Positions 40,044 through 49,542 of a stretch of 64,000 nucleotides of DNA are shown one piece after another. Made by a program: the position numbers and the translations under genes. The DNA lies in NCBI RefSeq assembly GCF_004122165.1, contig NZ_SBKO01000002.1, positions 496,001 to 560,000 of the forward strand. The letters run 5' to 3'. The notes under the pieces were generated by a model. It was not told where the DNA came from. It saw only the letters and a list, made by a program, of their open reading frames with translations, and searched no databases. Origin of the DNA: Flavobacterium amnicola. Its GTDB lineage: Bacteria; Bacteroidota; Bacteroidia; Flavobacteriales; Flavobacteriaceae. Each line of letters starts with the position of its first letter. Position 1 is the stretch's first letter.

Positions 40044-41696
40044 TTATTTTAAATTTTTAAAATAATCTAATAAAACCTCATTGTTTCGTTTTTCAGGAGT
40101 AAAAATTTCAAAAATAGTAGGTTGATTCGTTGTCAGGAATGGCTCCCAATTTGTGTCAATATCGTTTAAATTGGAAGCATGAACGTATTTGAATTGGTAC
40201 ATCTTGGCAATGTGTTCGGCGGTTAGATTGTGTGACGTTTCAAAATAAGTATTAAAAGTTTCATTTTCCTGATGACCTGGTAAAATTCTGAATATTCCAC
40301 CACCCGAATTATTAATCAGAATGATTTTAAAATTACTCAGAATATAATTATTCCAAAGGGCATTACTGTCATAAAAAAAGCTGATGTCTCCCGTAATAAA
40401 AACAGTTGGTTTCTTATTGACTACAGAAGCTCCAACTGCCGTTGTGGTACTTCCATCGATACCGCTTGTACCGCGATTACAAAAAACCGAAATACTCTTA
40501 TCGATTGGAAATAATTGCGCATAACGAATAGGCGAACTATTGCTAATTTGCAATTGAATGTCTTTGGGTAATTTTGCCAACAAGGTATCAAAAACTTTAA
40601 AATCGGAAAAAGGAGCTGCCTTCACATATTCTTGATGCTTTTGGGCTCTAAAACTTCTAATTTCTAATGCTTTTTGACGGTAATTACTTTCAATGGCAAT
40701 AGTCTCTTTGAAAAAATCACTAAAAAACACATTGGGTTTGACTTGAAAATGTTGGGTCAAACACCCAAAGGTATTGTACGCTCGTAATTCATCTACATGC
40801 CAATGATGTTTGGGCTTGTACTTACGTAAAAAAGCTTTAATTCGCTTGGAAACAATCATTCCTCCCATCGTAACAAGGATTTCAGGCTGAAATGCTAAAA
40901 AATCTTCTTCTGTAAAAGGAGTAATAATCGTATCGATATTAGTGATGAAATTGGGATGATGTGCATTAGAAGTTACTTCTGTCATCACCACTACCGATTC
41001 ATCATCTCCTAATGTATCTAAAAACTGCTGTTCGATAGCGTTGGGATAATTACCTCCTAAAAGCACTAATTTTTTTGGGGATCGATTCCAAATCGTGGTA
41101 AACTCGGTTATCTTTGTTTTTTCTTTGGTTTCCGAAAACAATTCTACTAATGTTGGCGCTATCGAAAGTGTTTCAACTGTTTCATATAAAGGCTCTTCAA
41201 ATGGCGCATTAATGTGTACCGGTCCTTTTTTAGTTATCGATAAAAATAGAGCTTCTTGAATTTTTAAATCATTTTCTTCAGATGCTTCTTCAGTTAAATT
41301 AGCATTGTACAAAATATGATTTGCAAATACATTTTCCTGACGAATCGTTTGTCCGTCACCAATATCAATTTTATCATGAGGTCTGTCTGCAGAAATTACA
41401 ACCAATGGAATTTCATTATAAAAAGCTTCGGCCACTGCAGGATAATAGTTGAGTAATGCCGAACCCGAAGTACAAACCACCGCTACAGGCTGCTGTAGTT
41501 GTTGTGCAATTCCAAGTGCAAAAAAGGCCGCACAACGCTCATCGGCAATACTATAACAGGTAAAATAAGGATTATTTGTAAAGCCAATAGTTAAAGGCGC
41601 ATTTCGAGATCCGGGAGAAATTACAATATGTTGTATTCCTTTAGCTTTACAAATTTCAATAACAGATTGGGCTAAAGGTATTTTTGGATAAATCAT
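40044..41696 (-). CDS. menD: SEPHCHC synthase (MenD)
   Basis: A 550-residue thiamine-diphosphate enzyme that adds a succinyl semialdehyde unit from 2-oxoglutarate to isochorismate, the first committed step of menaquinone synthesis. ISPGSRNAPLTIGF (26-39), GTSGIDGSTTTAVG near 425 and the ThDP motif ending INNSGGGIFRILPG near 465 are clear. Full length. No menF is visible next to it; the upstream position is taken by three membrane-protein paralogues. Confidence 0.95.
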   Translation of the reverse strand: MIYPKIPLAQSVIEICKAKGIQHIVISPGSRNAPLTIGFTNNPYFTCYSIADERCAAFFALGIAQQLQQPVAVVCTSGSALLNYYPAVAEAFYNEIPLVVISADRPHDKIDIGDGQTIRQENVFANHILYNANLTEEASEENDLKIQEALFLSITKKGPVHINAPFEEPLYETVETLSIAPTLVELFSETKEKTKITEFTTIWNRSPKKLVLLGGNYPNAIEQQFLDTLGDDESVVVMTEVTSNAHHPNFITNIDTIITPFTEEDFLAFQPEILVTMGGMIVSKRIKAFLRKYKPKHHWHVDELRAYNTFGCLTQHFQVKPNVFFSDFFKETIAIESNYRQKALEIRSFRAQKHQEYVKAAPFSDFKVFDTLLAKLPKDIQLQISNSSPIRYAQLFPIDKSISVFCNRGTSGIDGSTTTAVGASVVNKKPTVFITGDISFFYDSNALWNNYILSNFKIILINNSGGGIFRILPGHQENETFNTYFETSHNLTAEHIAKMYQFKYVHASNLNDIDTNWEPFLTTNQPTIFEIFTPEKRNNEVLLDYFKNLK

Positions 41697-41720
41697 TTTT
41701 ACTATATTCAGAAAACAAAG

Positions 41721-42404
41721 TTACAAAGTTGAATTGTTTAATCCTTCATTATCTTTAAATATCATAAATCGGTAAAAGGTAAATTGAGAGAAAGTATACG
41801 CTAAAATAACAATTTGATAGATGGCCATATTATACATATAAAATTTATGAATAAACAATCCTCCAACTTGAACCAGCAACAATATAGCACTAATTAATAA
41901 CCAAAAGGTTTTTGGGGAAGAATTATTCAAATAGTTAATAATGCCAATACCTCCTATTAACGAAGTAATTAAGGCATTCATAATCCAAATAAAATAGCTA
42001 TCCACTAATGCGCTTATTACGAATTGGATAATGTACAGGTAAATCACAAAAAATGGTAATGAGGCAATCAGAATCGCATGTGTATTGTTTTTTTTAAAAA
42101 AAGAACACAACAAGATTAAAACGGAGGCTTTAAACAACAATGACATCACTGAGCCATAAAAAAACATTTGCATCCCTTCTTGCACATAAAATACGGAAGA
42201 CAACTGATACAAAAACAATGTCAAGAAATAAAGGAGTTTTTTATTTTCAGAATTCAAATAATACAATACAAAAAAAATTGGCATTCTTGTTAAAAATGAT
42301 ACTTCGCGCATTAAATTAATTTCAAACAAAGTACTTATTATAAACAAGAATACAGAAGTAAAATAAACGATTATCAATAGCTTTGAAATGTACTTCACAT
42401 CCAT
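41721..42404 (-). CDS. Membrane protein, YhhN-like, tandem paralogue 1
   Basis: A 227-residue protein with seven or eight membrane segments, first of three tandem paralogues. The order of segments resembles YhhN/TMEM86 lysoplasmalogenases, for example the C-terminal FWLLISAILLLV...HKFYMYNMAIYQIVILAYTFSQF. The acidic residues that mark that family are absent: the GD of the first motif is SS in LYQLSSVFY, and the SD of the second is replaced in VQVGGLF. A catalytic role is therefore unlikely. Function unknown. It ends 25 bp before menD. Confidence 0.75.
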   Translation of the reverse strand: MDVKYISKLLIIVYFTSVFLFIISTLFEINLMREVSFLTRMPIFFVLYYLNSENKKLLYFLTLFLYQLSSVFYVQEGMQMFFYGSVMSLLFKASVLILLCSFFKKNNTHAILIASLPFFVIYLYIIQFVISALVDSYFIWIMNALITSLIGGIGIINYLNNSSPKTFWLLISAILLLVQVGGLFIHKFYMYNMAIYQIVILAYTFSQFTFYRFMIFKDNEGLNNSTL

Positions 42405-42584
42405 AAATCTACTATTCCATTATAAAAATACGATTTTAAACACATGATGATGATAATTAAATAATGGAGAAGTTTAATTACATAAGGATACATTAGAAAA
42501 ACTTCTTCAACGAACACAATGATATCATTTTCGTAATACGAATAGGGGACAACGTTTTTGCTATTATTCCGGGAAACCTTTCAT

Positions 42585-43265
42585 TTAAGCTATTTCTGTT
42601 TCTGATTTTTCTTGCAAAATTATAAATCGATAAATGGCAAAATGAGCAAATGCATAAAAAAGCACATTATACTCATATACATAATCATTTTTAAAATAGT
42701 ACTTATTAAGAGAAAACAATACAATTTGAATTACAAATAACATCGTACCAAATAAAAGCCAAACATTTTTTCTTGAAAATTCATGTACAAAACTTATAAC
42801 TCCTATACTTCCTATCAAAGCTGTTATTAAAAAATTCACTATCCAATAAATAAAATAATATTGACTTAAATCTTCTAAAATAAAGCTAATTACATAGAGA
42901 TAGAGAACAAAAATGGGTATCAATGTGAACCCTACAGCTTTTCTATAATTTTTGTTCAATAAATCGATCAATACATAGGTTAATGAAATCTTGAATATCA
43001 AAGAGAACATTGTCGCATATTGAAAACTTTGGGTATAATTTTGAGTAAAAAGTATCGCTGAAAATTGATACATTAATAATGATAATATATAAATGATATT
43101 TTTCTTTTTTGAAGTCAATAAATAGAGTACTAAAAGAAAAGGGATTCGTAACAAACTTAGATAATCATCAATATTAATCTTATGATAAATTGAATCAAAT
43201 AAATATAAAGCTATATTTAAAAAATACAGAATTTCTATTAAAACACTAATTTTTTGTATTCTCAT
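42585..43265 (-). CDS. Membrane protein, YhhN-like, tandem paralogue 2
   Basis: A 226-residue protein (ATG at 43265; a GTG one codon upstream is less likely) with the same topology as its neighbours. Corresponding segments are LYLLTSKKKNIIYILSLLMYQFSAILF and FGTMLFVIQIVLFSLNKYYF. It is the most diverged of the three, with more aromatic and charged residues. The conserved aspartates of YhhN are also missing here. Gaps of about 180-200 bp on both sides hold no gene. Confidence 0.75.
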   Translation of the reverse strand: MRIQKISVLIEILYFLNIALYLFDSIYHKINIDDYLSLLRIPFLLVLYLLTSKKKNIIYILSLLMYQFSAILFTQNYTQSFQYATMFSLIFKISLTYVLIDLLNKNYRKAVGFTLIPIFVLYLYVISFILEDLSQYYFIYWIVNFLITALIGSIGVISFVHEFSRKNVWLLFGTMLFVIQIVLFSLNKYYFKNDYVYEYNVLFYAFAHFAIYRFIILQEKSETEIA

Positions 43266-43467
43266 CACTCAAATATACTATTTTTTTTCAAAAATCATGA
43301 CTTCGCATTCTCCCTTACATTTTTGAAACAGAAAACAAAGAAGCCACTACAAATAATACATAGTTTATCAAGATGTAATAGTACCACTACCTTTACACAC
43401 TTAAAACTAAACCTTTATAAGGGACGTTTTTAAAAAATTAGAATATTGAATTGTATTTACGAAGTCA

Positions 43468-44133
43468 TTAGCATTCTTTCTCCTGGAATATCATAAATTT
43501 GTAAAAAGTAAAATGCGAGACCCCATATAATAAAATAACCATTTGGTAAATCGCTTCACTTCCCAAATAAAATTTATTGACAAAAAAAGCACCAATTTGA
43601 ACAAGAAATAAAATAGCACTTACTAACAACCAAAAACCTTTGGGATCCGAATTATTGATATGATTAATAATGGCAACTCCACCTATAAAAGAAGTCAAAA
43701 AGGCATTAATCACCCATATATAATAAGAATCCCCAAGTGAAAATCCAACGAAATCGATGATATAAAGATAAATAACAAAAAAAGGGATGGCCGCTATAGT
43801 AATAGCAAGTTTATTTTGAATTTTTATCAGATCTACTATTAAAATAACCAAGCAAAATTTGAATAAAACTGATGAAATAGTTCCGAATAAAAACAAGCTA
43901 GGATCTTGTGTTGCAAACAAAAGCGAAGCCGTTTGGTAAAGCAGTAATCCTATAAAATAAAAAGGCTTCCTTTGCTTTGAACTGATATAATACAATAGCA
44001 TCAAGATTGGAATTCGGAAAAACCAAAATCCAGTTTCATAATTTTTAAATCCTGATAACGAAATAAAACTATATAATAGTAAATTTATAAAGTATAGAAT
44101 TATCAGAAATTTTGAGAAATTTTGTAATTTCAT
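43468..44133 (-). CDS. Membrane protein, YhhN-like, tandem paralogue 3
   Basis: A 221-residue paralogue of the two downstream proteins. I prefer ATG 44133 (MKLQNFSKFLIILYF), which lines up with the starts of the other two, over 44148. It is closest to paralogue 1: WVINAFLTSFIGGVAIINHINNSDPKGFWLLVSAILFLV against WIMNALITSLIGGIGIIN. As in the others, the position of the YhhN aspartates is occupied by neutral residues (LYQTASLLF; VQIGAFF). Function unknown. Confidence 0.75.
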   Translation of the reverse strand: MKLQNFSKFLIILYFINLLLYSFISLSGFKNYETGFWFFRIPILMLLYYISSKQRKPFYFIGLLLYQTASLLFATQDPSLFLFGTISSVLFKFCLVILIVDLIKIQNKLAITIAAIPFFVIYLYIIDFVGFSLGDSYYIWVINAFLTSFIGGVAIINHINNSDPKGFWLLVSAILFLVQIGAFFVNKFYLGSEAIYQMVILLYGVSHFTFYKFMIFQEKEC

Positions 44134-44202
44134 AAACAAACTAATCATGACTTGGTTGCCAATATATAAATTTATTCATTTAAAAAATCATAATCTAAAA
44201 TT

Positions 44203-44700
44203 ATGTCTATAAAATTACGACCCGCTACATTAAACGACATGCCTGCTGTTCTTGAAATCGTTAATTACGAGATCCTGAATACCACGGCTATATGGGATTA
44301 TGACATTCGAACTCTAGAACTACAAATTGAAATTTTAAAAGAAAAACAAAGTAAGAATTTTCCTTTCCTAGTTGCTGAAAAAGAAGGCAAAATTGCCGGT
44401 TTTGGAACCTATGGCACATTTCGACATAAAATTGGTTACCGATTTACTGTCGAACATTCGGTATACGTACACAAAGATTTTCATGGAAATGGTATTGGTT
44501 CTACCCTGCTCAATGAATTAATAGAAATTGCTAAAATTCAAAAATTGCACACGATGATTGGCGTAATCGATTCTGAAAACCATGGAAGTATCGCTTTTCA
44601 TCAAAAAATGGGCTTCGAAAATGCGGGTCATATCAAGCAAACTGGGTTCAAATTTGATCGCTGGCTGGATTCTGTTTTTATGCAGCTTATGCTGGAATAA
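44203..44700 (+). CDS. GNAT acetyltransferase, phosphinothricin-acetyltransferase-like
   Basis: A 165-residue GNAT enzyme that transfers an acetyl group from acetyl-CoA to an amine. The segment VEHSVYVHKDFHGNGIGSTLLNEL (about 86-109) contains the acetyl-CoA pyrophosphate loop, and DSENHGSIAFHQKMGFENAG is typical of the Pat/YncA subgroup. These act on phosphinothricin, methionine sulfone or related amines; the substrate is unknown. It is a single gene, divergent from the paralogue cluster. Confidence 0.88.
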   Translation: MSIKLRPATLNDMPAVLEIVNYEILNTTAIWDYDIRTLELQIEILKEKQSKNFPFLVAEKEGKIAGFGTYGTFRHKIGYRFTVEHSVYVHKDFHGNGIGSTLLNELIEIAKIQKLHTMIGVIDSENHGSIAFHQKMGFENAGHIKQTGFKFDRWLDSVFMQLMLE

Positions 44701-44816
44701 CATTAAAATTTACTTCTATAACCTAAATTTAAACTTTTGCTAATCGTTTCATGTTCTTAAATTAAAGATTACATAATTCAGAGTTTTGACCTTTGTGGAA
44801 ATCAAATAAACACACT

Positions 44817-46973
44817 ATGTCTAAACTTTACCTTACAACTGTTCGTTTTTTTACGGTCATTGCATTACTCCTTACTAGTTACTCTTGGGGGCAAACAGTA
44901 GCTTTTGCTTCTACATTTATCGTTGTCAATGAAAATCATGGGACTTTAAACTTAAATCTGACTTTAGCTAGTCCAACTACTTCCTCTGTAAATTTGGTTG
45001 TAAAAACAGCTCCTTACAGCACCGCCGATTCGAATGATTTCACATTAACCACTCAAACGTTGAATTTTACTTCAGGTAGCGCAACAACTCAAACTATTGC
45101 AATACCTATTATTGATGATATCCTAAAAGAGCAACATGCCGAGTATTTAGTAGTCAGTTTAGAAAATCCATCCGGATTGACTATCTCCGGAAACACGATG
45201 GCAACCATTTATATTAAAGATAATGAAACCACTGCTCCTATTCCAAATAATGGTATTCAATTGGATTATGTTGGAAGTTTCGACCCTTCCGGTGCTAGTA
45301 CTAGTACCTGTGAAATTGTGGTACACGATCCAGCTTCGCAAAGATTATTCACGATAAGCGCTGTCGCTAAAAAATTAGATATTATCAATTTTGCAAATCC
45401 AACGAGTTTGAGTGTTATCAACTCTATTGATATGACACCTTATGGTGGAATTACAAGTGTAGCAGTTAAAAACGGGATCGTCGCCGTAGCTTCGCCTAAT
45501 GCTAACGAACAATTAAATGGTTCCGTAGTATTTTTTGACACTAATGGAGCTTTTCAAAAACAAGTAATTGTTGGGGCTTTACCCGATATGATTACTTTCA
45601 CTCCCGACGGAACTAAAGTTCTAACTGCCAACGAAGGACAACCCAACGATGCTTATACTGTCGATCCTGAAGGTTCGATTTCTATTATCGATATTTCAGG
45701 CGGTATTGCTGGTCTATCACAATCGAATGTAACTACCCTGCTATTTACGGGTTACAATGCACAAGAAGCAACATTACTAGCTTCAGGAATAAGAAAAACA
45801 AAAGCAACAAGCACATTGTCTCAAGATTTCGAACCAGAATACATCACCATCAGCCCTGATTCTCAAAAAGCTTGGGTAACAATTCAAGAAAATAATGCTA
45901 TTGCAGAAATCAACTTAACCACAAATTCTTACACTGATGTTTGGTCTTTAGGAACCAAAGACGTGAGTGTACCTGGAAACGGAATGGATATTTCAGATAA
46001 TAACAACCAAGTATTGATTGCCAACTGGCCCATCAAAGCTTTTTACATTCCGGATGGAGTTGCCAATTATAATATAGCTGGCACAACTTATCTAGTAACA
46101 GCAAATGAAGGGGATGAAAAAGAATATTCGGGTTTAAATGAAAGAACCACAGTTGGTGCCATTTCATTAGACGCTACCAATTACCCTCAAAGTACGGTGT
46201 TAAAAAACAACAACAATGCCGGAAGAATGCGTGTGACCAACCTTAACGGAAATACCGATGCTGATGCCGCTTTCGAACAATTGTATTCATTAGGAAGCCG
46301 TTCTTTTTCAATATTCAATGCCAATACCAAAACTATTGTGTATGATAGTGGAGATGATTTCGAAAGATATACAGCACTAACACCTTCAATTAATACCCTT
46401 TTTAATGCTGATCATAGTGATAACGTAAAAAAAGGGAGAAGCCGCGCCAAAGGTCCAGAACCTGAAGGGGTTACACTTGCTGAATTAAACGGTCAAACTT
46501 TCGCTTTCATCACTTTGGAAAGAGTGGGCGGCGTTATGGTGTATGACATAACCAATCCGAATGACGTGAAGTTTGTTGATTATAAAAACAGTAGAAACGT
46601 TTCTGCATACGCTGGAGACAATGGCCCAGAAGGCATTACGTTTATTAAAGCCGAAAACACCACTACAGCAAAAAATTATGCAGTAATCGCCAATGAAATT
46701 AGTGGAACCTTATCATTATTTGAAGTCAATACCGCTAATTTATCCAATAATGAGTTTACAATGGAACCAAAAACATTTGTAATTTTCCCAAATCCATCAG
46801 AAAGTGGAATGGCTTATTTTAATCGTGAGGCCTCTTACGAATTGTACGATTTCACCGGAAAATTAATTCAACAAGAAAAAAACGCTCTAACCATAAACAC
46901 TTCTAACTTACCTTCAGGAATTTATTTGGTGAAAACTTCGGAAGGAATTACGAAAAAACTCCTTGTAAAATAA
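44817..46973 (+). CDS. Choice-of-anchor I protein with Calx-beta and T9SS sorting domains
   Basis: A 718-residue exported protein; ATG at 44817 gives the signal peptide, ending SYSWGQ. Residues about 25-140 resemble a Calx-beta domain (IIDDILKEQHAEYLVVSLENP). The central 480 residues have the choice-of-anchor I repeats LTANEGQPNDAY, LVTANEGDEKEY and GPEPEGVTL, a beta-propeller-like domain also found in secreted phosphatase-like proteins. The C-terminal FVIFPNPSESG to GIYLVKTSEG is a type A T9SS sorting domain. It is probably surface-exposed. Enzymatic activity is not established. Confidence 0.88.
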   Translation: MSKLYLTTVRFFTVIALLLTSYSWGQTVAFASTFIVVNENHGTLNLNLTLASPTTSSVNLVVKTAPYSTADSNDFTLTTQTLNFTSGSATTQTIAIPIIDDILKEQHAEYLVVSLENPSGLTISGNTMATIYIKDNETTAPIPNNGIQLDYVGSFDPSGASTSTCEIVVHDPASQRLFTISAVAKKLDIINFANPTSLSVINSIDMTPYGGITSVAVKNGIVAVASPNANEQLNGSVVFFDTNGAFQKQVIVGALPDMITFTPDGTKVLTANEGQPNDAYTVDPEGSISIIDISGGIAGLSQSNVTTLLFTGYNAQEATLLASGIRKTKATSTLSQDFEPEYITISPDSQKAWVTIQENNAIAEINLTTNSYTDVWSLGTKDVSVPGNGMDISDNNNQVLIANWPIKAFYIPDGVANYNIAGTTYLVTANEGDEKEYSGLNERTTVGAISLDATNYPQSTVLKNNNNAGRMRVTNLNGNTDADAAFEQLYSLGSRSFSIFNANTKTIVYDSGDDFERYTALTPSINTLFNADHSDNVKKGRSRAKGPEPEGVTLAELNGQTFAFITLERVGGVMVYDITNPNDVKFVDYKNSRNVSAYAGDNGPEGITFIKAENTTTAKNYAVIANEISGTLSLFEVNTANLSNNEFTMEPKTFVIFPNPSESGMAYFNREASYELYDFTGKLIQQEKNALTINTSNLPSGIYLVKTSEGITKKLLVK

Positions 46974-46992
46974 TCATTTTCAAACGACAGTA

Positions 46993-47026
46993 AAAAGCCG
47001 GAATTTATTCTGGCTTTTGTTTTTTA
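46993..47026 (+). terminator. Terminator of the choice-of-anchor I gene
   Basis: 12-bp stem with one G-T pair (AAAAGCCGGAAT / ATTCTGGCTTTT) and a following T-run. Confidence 0.8.
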
Positions 47027-47044
47027 ACCAACAAACTACTATCG

Positions 47045-47052
47045 TATCTTTG
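47045..47052 (+). promoter_or_regulatory. -7 element of prmA
   Basis: TATCTTTG matches TAnnTTTG, 15 bp before the prmA ATG at 47068. Confidence 0.6.
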
Positions 47053-47067
47053 CAAAAATATTTTATC

Positions 47068-47904
47068 ATGCAAAACGCTTACATTGGATATCATTTCACG
47101 GTTGAACCCAAAGAATTAGGGTCGGAAATATTAATTGCTGAATTGGGAGAATTACCTTTTGATAGTTTCATCGAAACGGAATCTGGTTTTTCGGCTTATA
47201 TATTGAAAGACTTATGGAATGAAAACATTTTGGCGGATATCTATATTTTGGAAAACCCGGAATTTAAAATTTCATACTCTTTTGAAGAAATCGAACAAGT
47301 AAATTGGAATGCCGAATGGGAAAAAAACTTCGACCCTATTGATGTGGATGGATTGTGCCACGTTCGTGCTCCTTTTCATGAAAAAACCAATGCTCCCTTT
47401 GACATTGTCATTGAACCTAAAATGAGTTTTGGTACCGGTCATCACGAAACCACACACATGATGATTCAGCATTTATTAGAAATGGACGTTACCGGTATGA
47501 AAACCCTAGACATGGGTTGTGGCACCGCGATTTTAGCGATTTTAGCTGAAATGAAAGGCGCCAAACCAATTGATGCTATTGATATAGACAATTGGTGTTA
47601 TTTAAATTCGATTGAAAATGCGGAGCGAAATAATTGCCAACACATTTCGGTATACGAAGGAGATGCAACGTTATTAAAAGATAAAAAGTACGACTTGATT
47701 ATCGCAAACATTAACAGAAACATCTTGTTAAACGATATGCAAACGTATGTCGACTGTTTGAATCCAGGAGGAACTATATTATTTAGTGGTTTTTACGAGC
47801 AAGACATCCCATTTATTGATGCTTCTTGCACCGAAAAAGGATTGACTTTTGTTAAAAAAATACAGCGAAATAATTGGGTATCATTAAAATATGTAAATTC
47901 GTAA
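47068..47904 (+). CDS. prmA: Ribosomal protein L11 methyltransferase (PrmA)
   Basis: A 278-residue methyltransferase that trimethylates ribosomal protein uL11. ATG at 47068 (MQNAYIGYHF) is used; the longer frame runs through the -7 element. The N-terminal substrate domain precedes the catalytic domain with KMSFGTGHHETT near 124, SAM motif MGCGTAILAILA near 152, and NINRNILLNDM near 213. clpS follows 35 bp later on the same strand, a pairing frequent in Bacteroidota. Confidence 0.94.
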   Translation: MQNAYIGYHFTVEPKELGSEILIAELGELPFDSFIETESGFSAYILKDLWNENILADIYILENPEFKISYSFEEIEQVNWNAEWEKNFDPIDVDGLCHVRAPFHEKTNAPFDIVIEPKMSFGTGHHETTHMMIQHLLEMDVTGMKTLDMGCGTAILAILAEMKGAKPIDAIDIDNWCYLNSIENAERNNCQHISVYEGDATLLKDKKYDLIIANINRNILLNDMQTYVDCLNPGGTILFSGFYEQDIPFIDASCTEKGLTFVKKIQRNNWVSLKYVNS

Positions 47905-47939
47905 GACAAAATCCAAAATAAAGAAAACAGACCTAAATA

Positions 47940-48215
47940 ATGAGTACCATAGAAAAGACACAAGTAGAAACTTCGGTTTTAGAACAAGTATCCATAAACC
48001 ATGAAATCATTTTGTACAATGACGATGTGAACACATTTGATCACGTGATTGACACTTTGATTCGAGTGTGTGAGCATGATGAATTACAAGCCGAACAATG
48101 TGCTATTTTAGTACATTACAAAGGACAATGTGCGGTAAAAACAGGTTCATTCGACGAATTAAAACCACAATGCTCTTCATTATTAGAAGCAGGTTTGAGT
48201 GCAGAGATAATTTAA
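47940..48215 (+). CDS. clpS: ATP-dependent Clp protease adaptor ClpS
   Basis: A 91-residue adaptor that hands N-end-rule substrates to ClpAP/ClpCP. The signature NDDVNTFDHVIDTL lies at about 28-41, with the substrate-pocket asparagine and aspartates, and CEHDELQAEQCAILVHYKGQC follows. Its N-terminal extension of about 20 residues is the flexible ClpA-binding tail. Confidence 0.94.
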   Translation: MSTIEKTQVETSVLEQVSINHEIILYNDDVNTFDHVIDTLIRVCEHDELQAEQCAILVHYKGQCAVKTGSFDELKPQCSSLLEAGLSAEII

Positions 48216-48269
48216 TATATTTGTTTAGCTATCAAATTCAATTAATCTAACAATTCTAAGAAATCGAAC

Positions 48270-49541
48270 ATGGAAGTTTACGGAAAAATACTAATCATAG
48301 CAATGCCTTGTTTCTTATTGCTAATCATTATCGAAAAACTATATGGGTATTATAAAGGTGTCGATTACGTACCTTTGATGGATAGTGTTTCAAGTATTAG
48401 TTCTGGAATTGCCAATGCGACTAAAGATGTATTGGGATTAAGTATTTCCATTCTAACCTATGGTTGGTTGGTTTCTAAATTAGCCATTTTTACTATTGAA
48501 GAATCGGCTTTAGCCTATGTGATTGCCTTTATAGCGATTGATTTTCAAGGTTATTGGACACACCGTTGGGCGCACCAAATTAATTTCTTTTGGAACAAAC
48601 ACGCCATTCACCATAGTAGTGAGGAATTTAATTTATCGTGTGCCTTACGTCAAACCGTTTCTAGTTTTATCAATTTATTTACTTTTCTTTTACTTCCGGC
48701 GGCCATTCTTGGCGTTCCAGAAAAAGTAATTGCGATCACTTTACCGATTCAGTTTTTTGTACAATTTTGGTACCATACCCGTTATATTGGAAAAATGGGT
48801 TTTTTAGAAAAAATCATTGTAACTCCTTCACACCACAGAGTACACCATGCGATTAATCCTGAATATATGGACAAAAACCATTCTCAGGTCTTTATTATTT
48901 GGGACAAATTATTTGGTACATTTCAAGAAGAGTTACCAGAAGTTCCTGCTGTTTTCGGAATTACACGTCCAGCAGAAACTTGGAATCCAATAAAAATCAA
49001 TTACCAACATTTGGGTGTACTAATTCGTGATGCTTGGCATGCTGAAAACTGGAAAGATAAATTGAGAATTTGGTTTATGCCTACTGGTTGGCGTCCAGAA
49101 GGATTTGACCAAAAATATCCATTACACAAAATTGACAACGTGTTTCATTTTCAAAAATACGGAACCGAAAATTCTAAAAGCTTAATTGGTTGGTCAATTA
49201 CACAATTACTAATTACCCTTTTATTAATCACTTATTTCTTTGACAATATTGCCAAAATAGGAATACCTGGAATCTTTTTATATGGTGGATTTGTCTTTTT
49301 AACCGTATATAGCTATACCGAATTAATGGATAAAAACCGATTCTCTTTTATTTGGGAAGCCATCCGTTTTGTTTATGCCGCAACCGTAGTCATGTATTTG
49401 GGCAGTTGGTTCGGAATTGACACTGTTATTCCATTTGGAACGTATATCGTAATGGGATATTTAACCCTTTCATTACTAGTAAGCATTTATTTTGTCACTG
49501 CTGAGTTTAAAACTTCTAATCAACCTATTCTAAACTCGTAA
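48270..49541 (+). CDS. AGMO-like sterol desaturase/fatty acid hydroxylase superfamily protein
   Basis: A 423-residue membrane di-iron oxygenase. The eight-histidine signature is present: HRWAH near 96, HAIHHSSEEFNLS near 111, and HHRVHHA near 190. From memory, the segments around HHSSEEFNLS and PSHHRVHHAIN match animal alkylglycerol monooxygenase (AGMO/TMEM195) more closely than sterol desaturases. AGMO cleaves the ether bond of alkylglycerols. The next gene, 1 bp away, is a YhhN/lysoplasmalogenase-type protein, which supports an ether-lipid role. Substrate not shown. Confidence 0.85.
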   Translation: MEVYGKILIIAMPCFLLLIIIEKLYGYYKGVDYVPLMDSVSSISSGIANATKDVLGLSISILTYGWLVSKLAIFTIEESALAYVIAFIAIDFQGYWTHRWAHQINFFWNKHAIHHSSEEFNLSCALRQTVSSFINLFTFLLLPAAILGVPEKVIAITLPIQFFVQFWYHTRYIGKMGFLEKIIVTPSHHRVHHAINPEYMDKNHSQVFIIWDKLFGTFQEELPEVPAVFGITRPAETWNPIKINYQHLGVLIRDAWHAENWKDKLRIWFMPTGWRPEGFDQKYPLHKIDNVFHFQKYGTENSKSLIGWSITQLLITLLLITYFFDNIAKIGIPGIFLYGGFVFLTVYSYTELMDKNRFSFIWEAIRFVYAATVVMYLGSWFGIDTVIPFGTYIVMGYLTLSLLVSIYFVTAEFKTSNQPILNS

Positions 49542-49542
49542 C

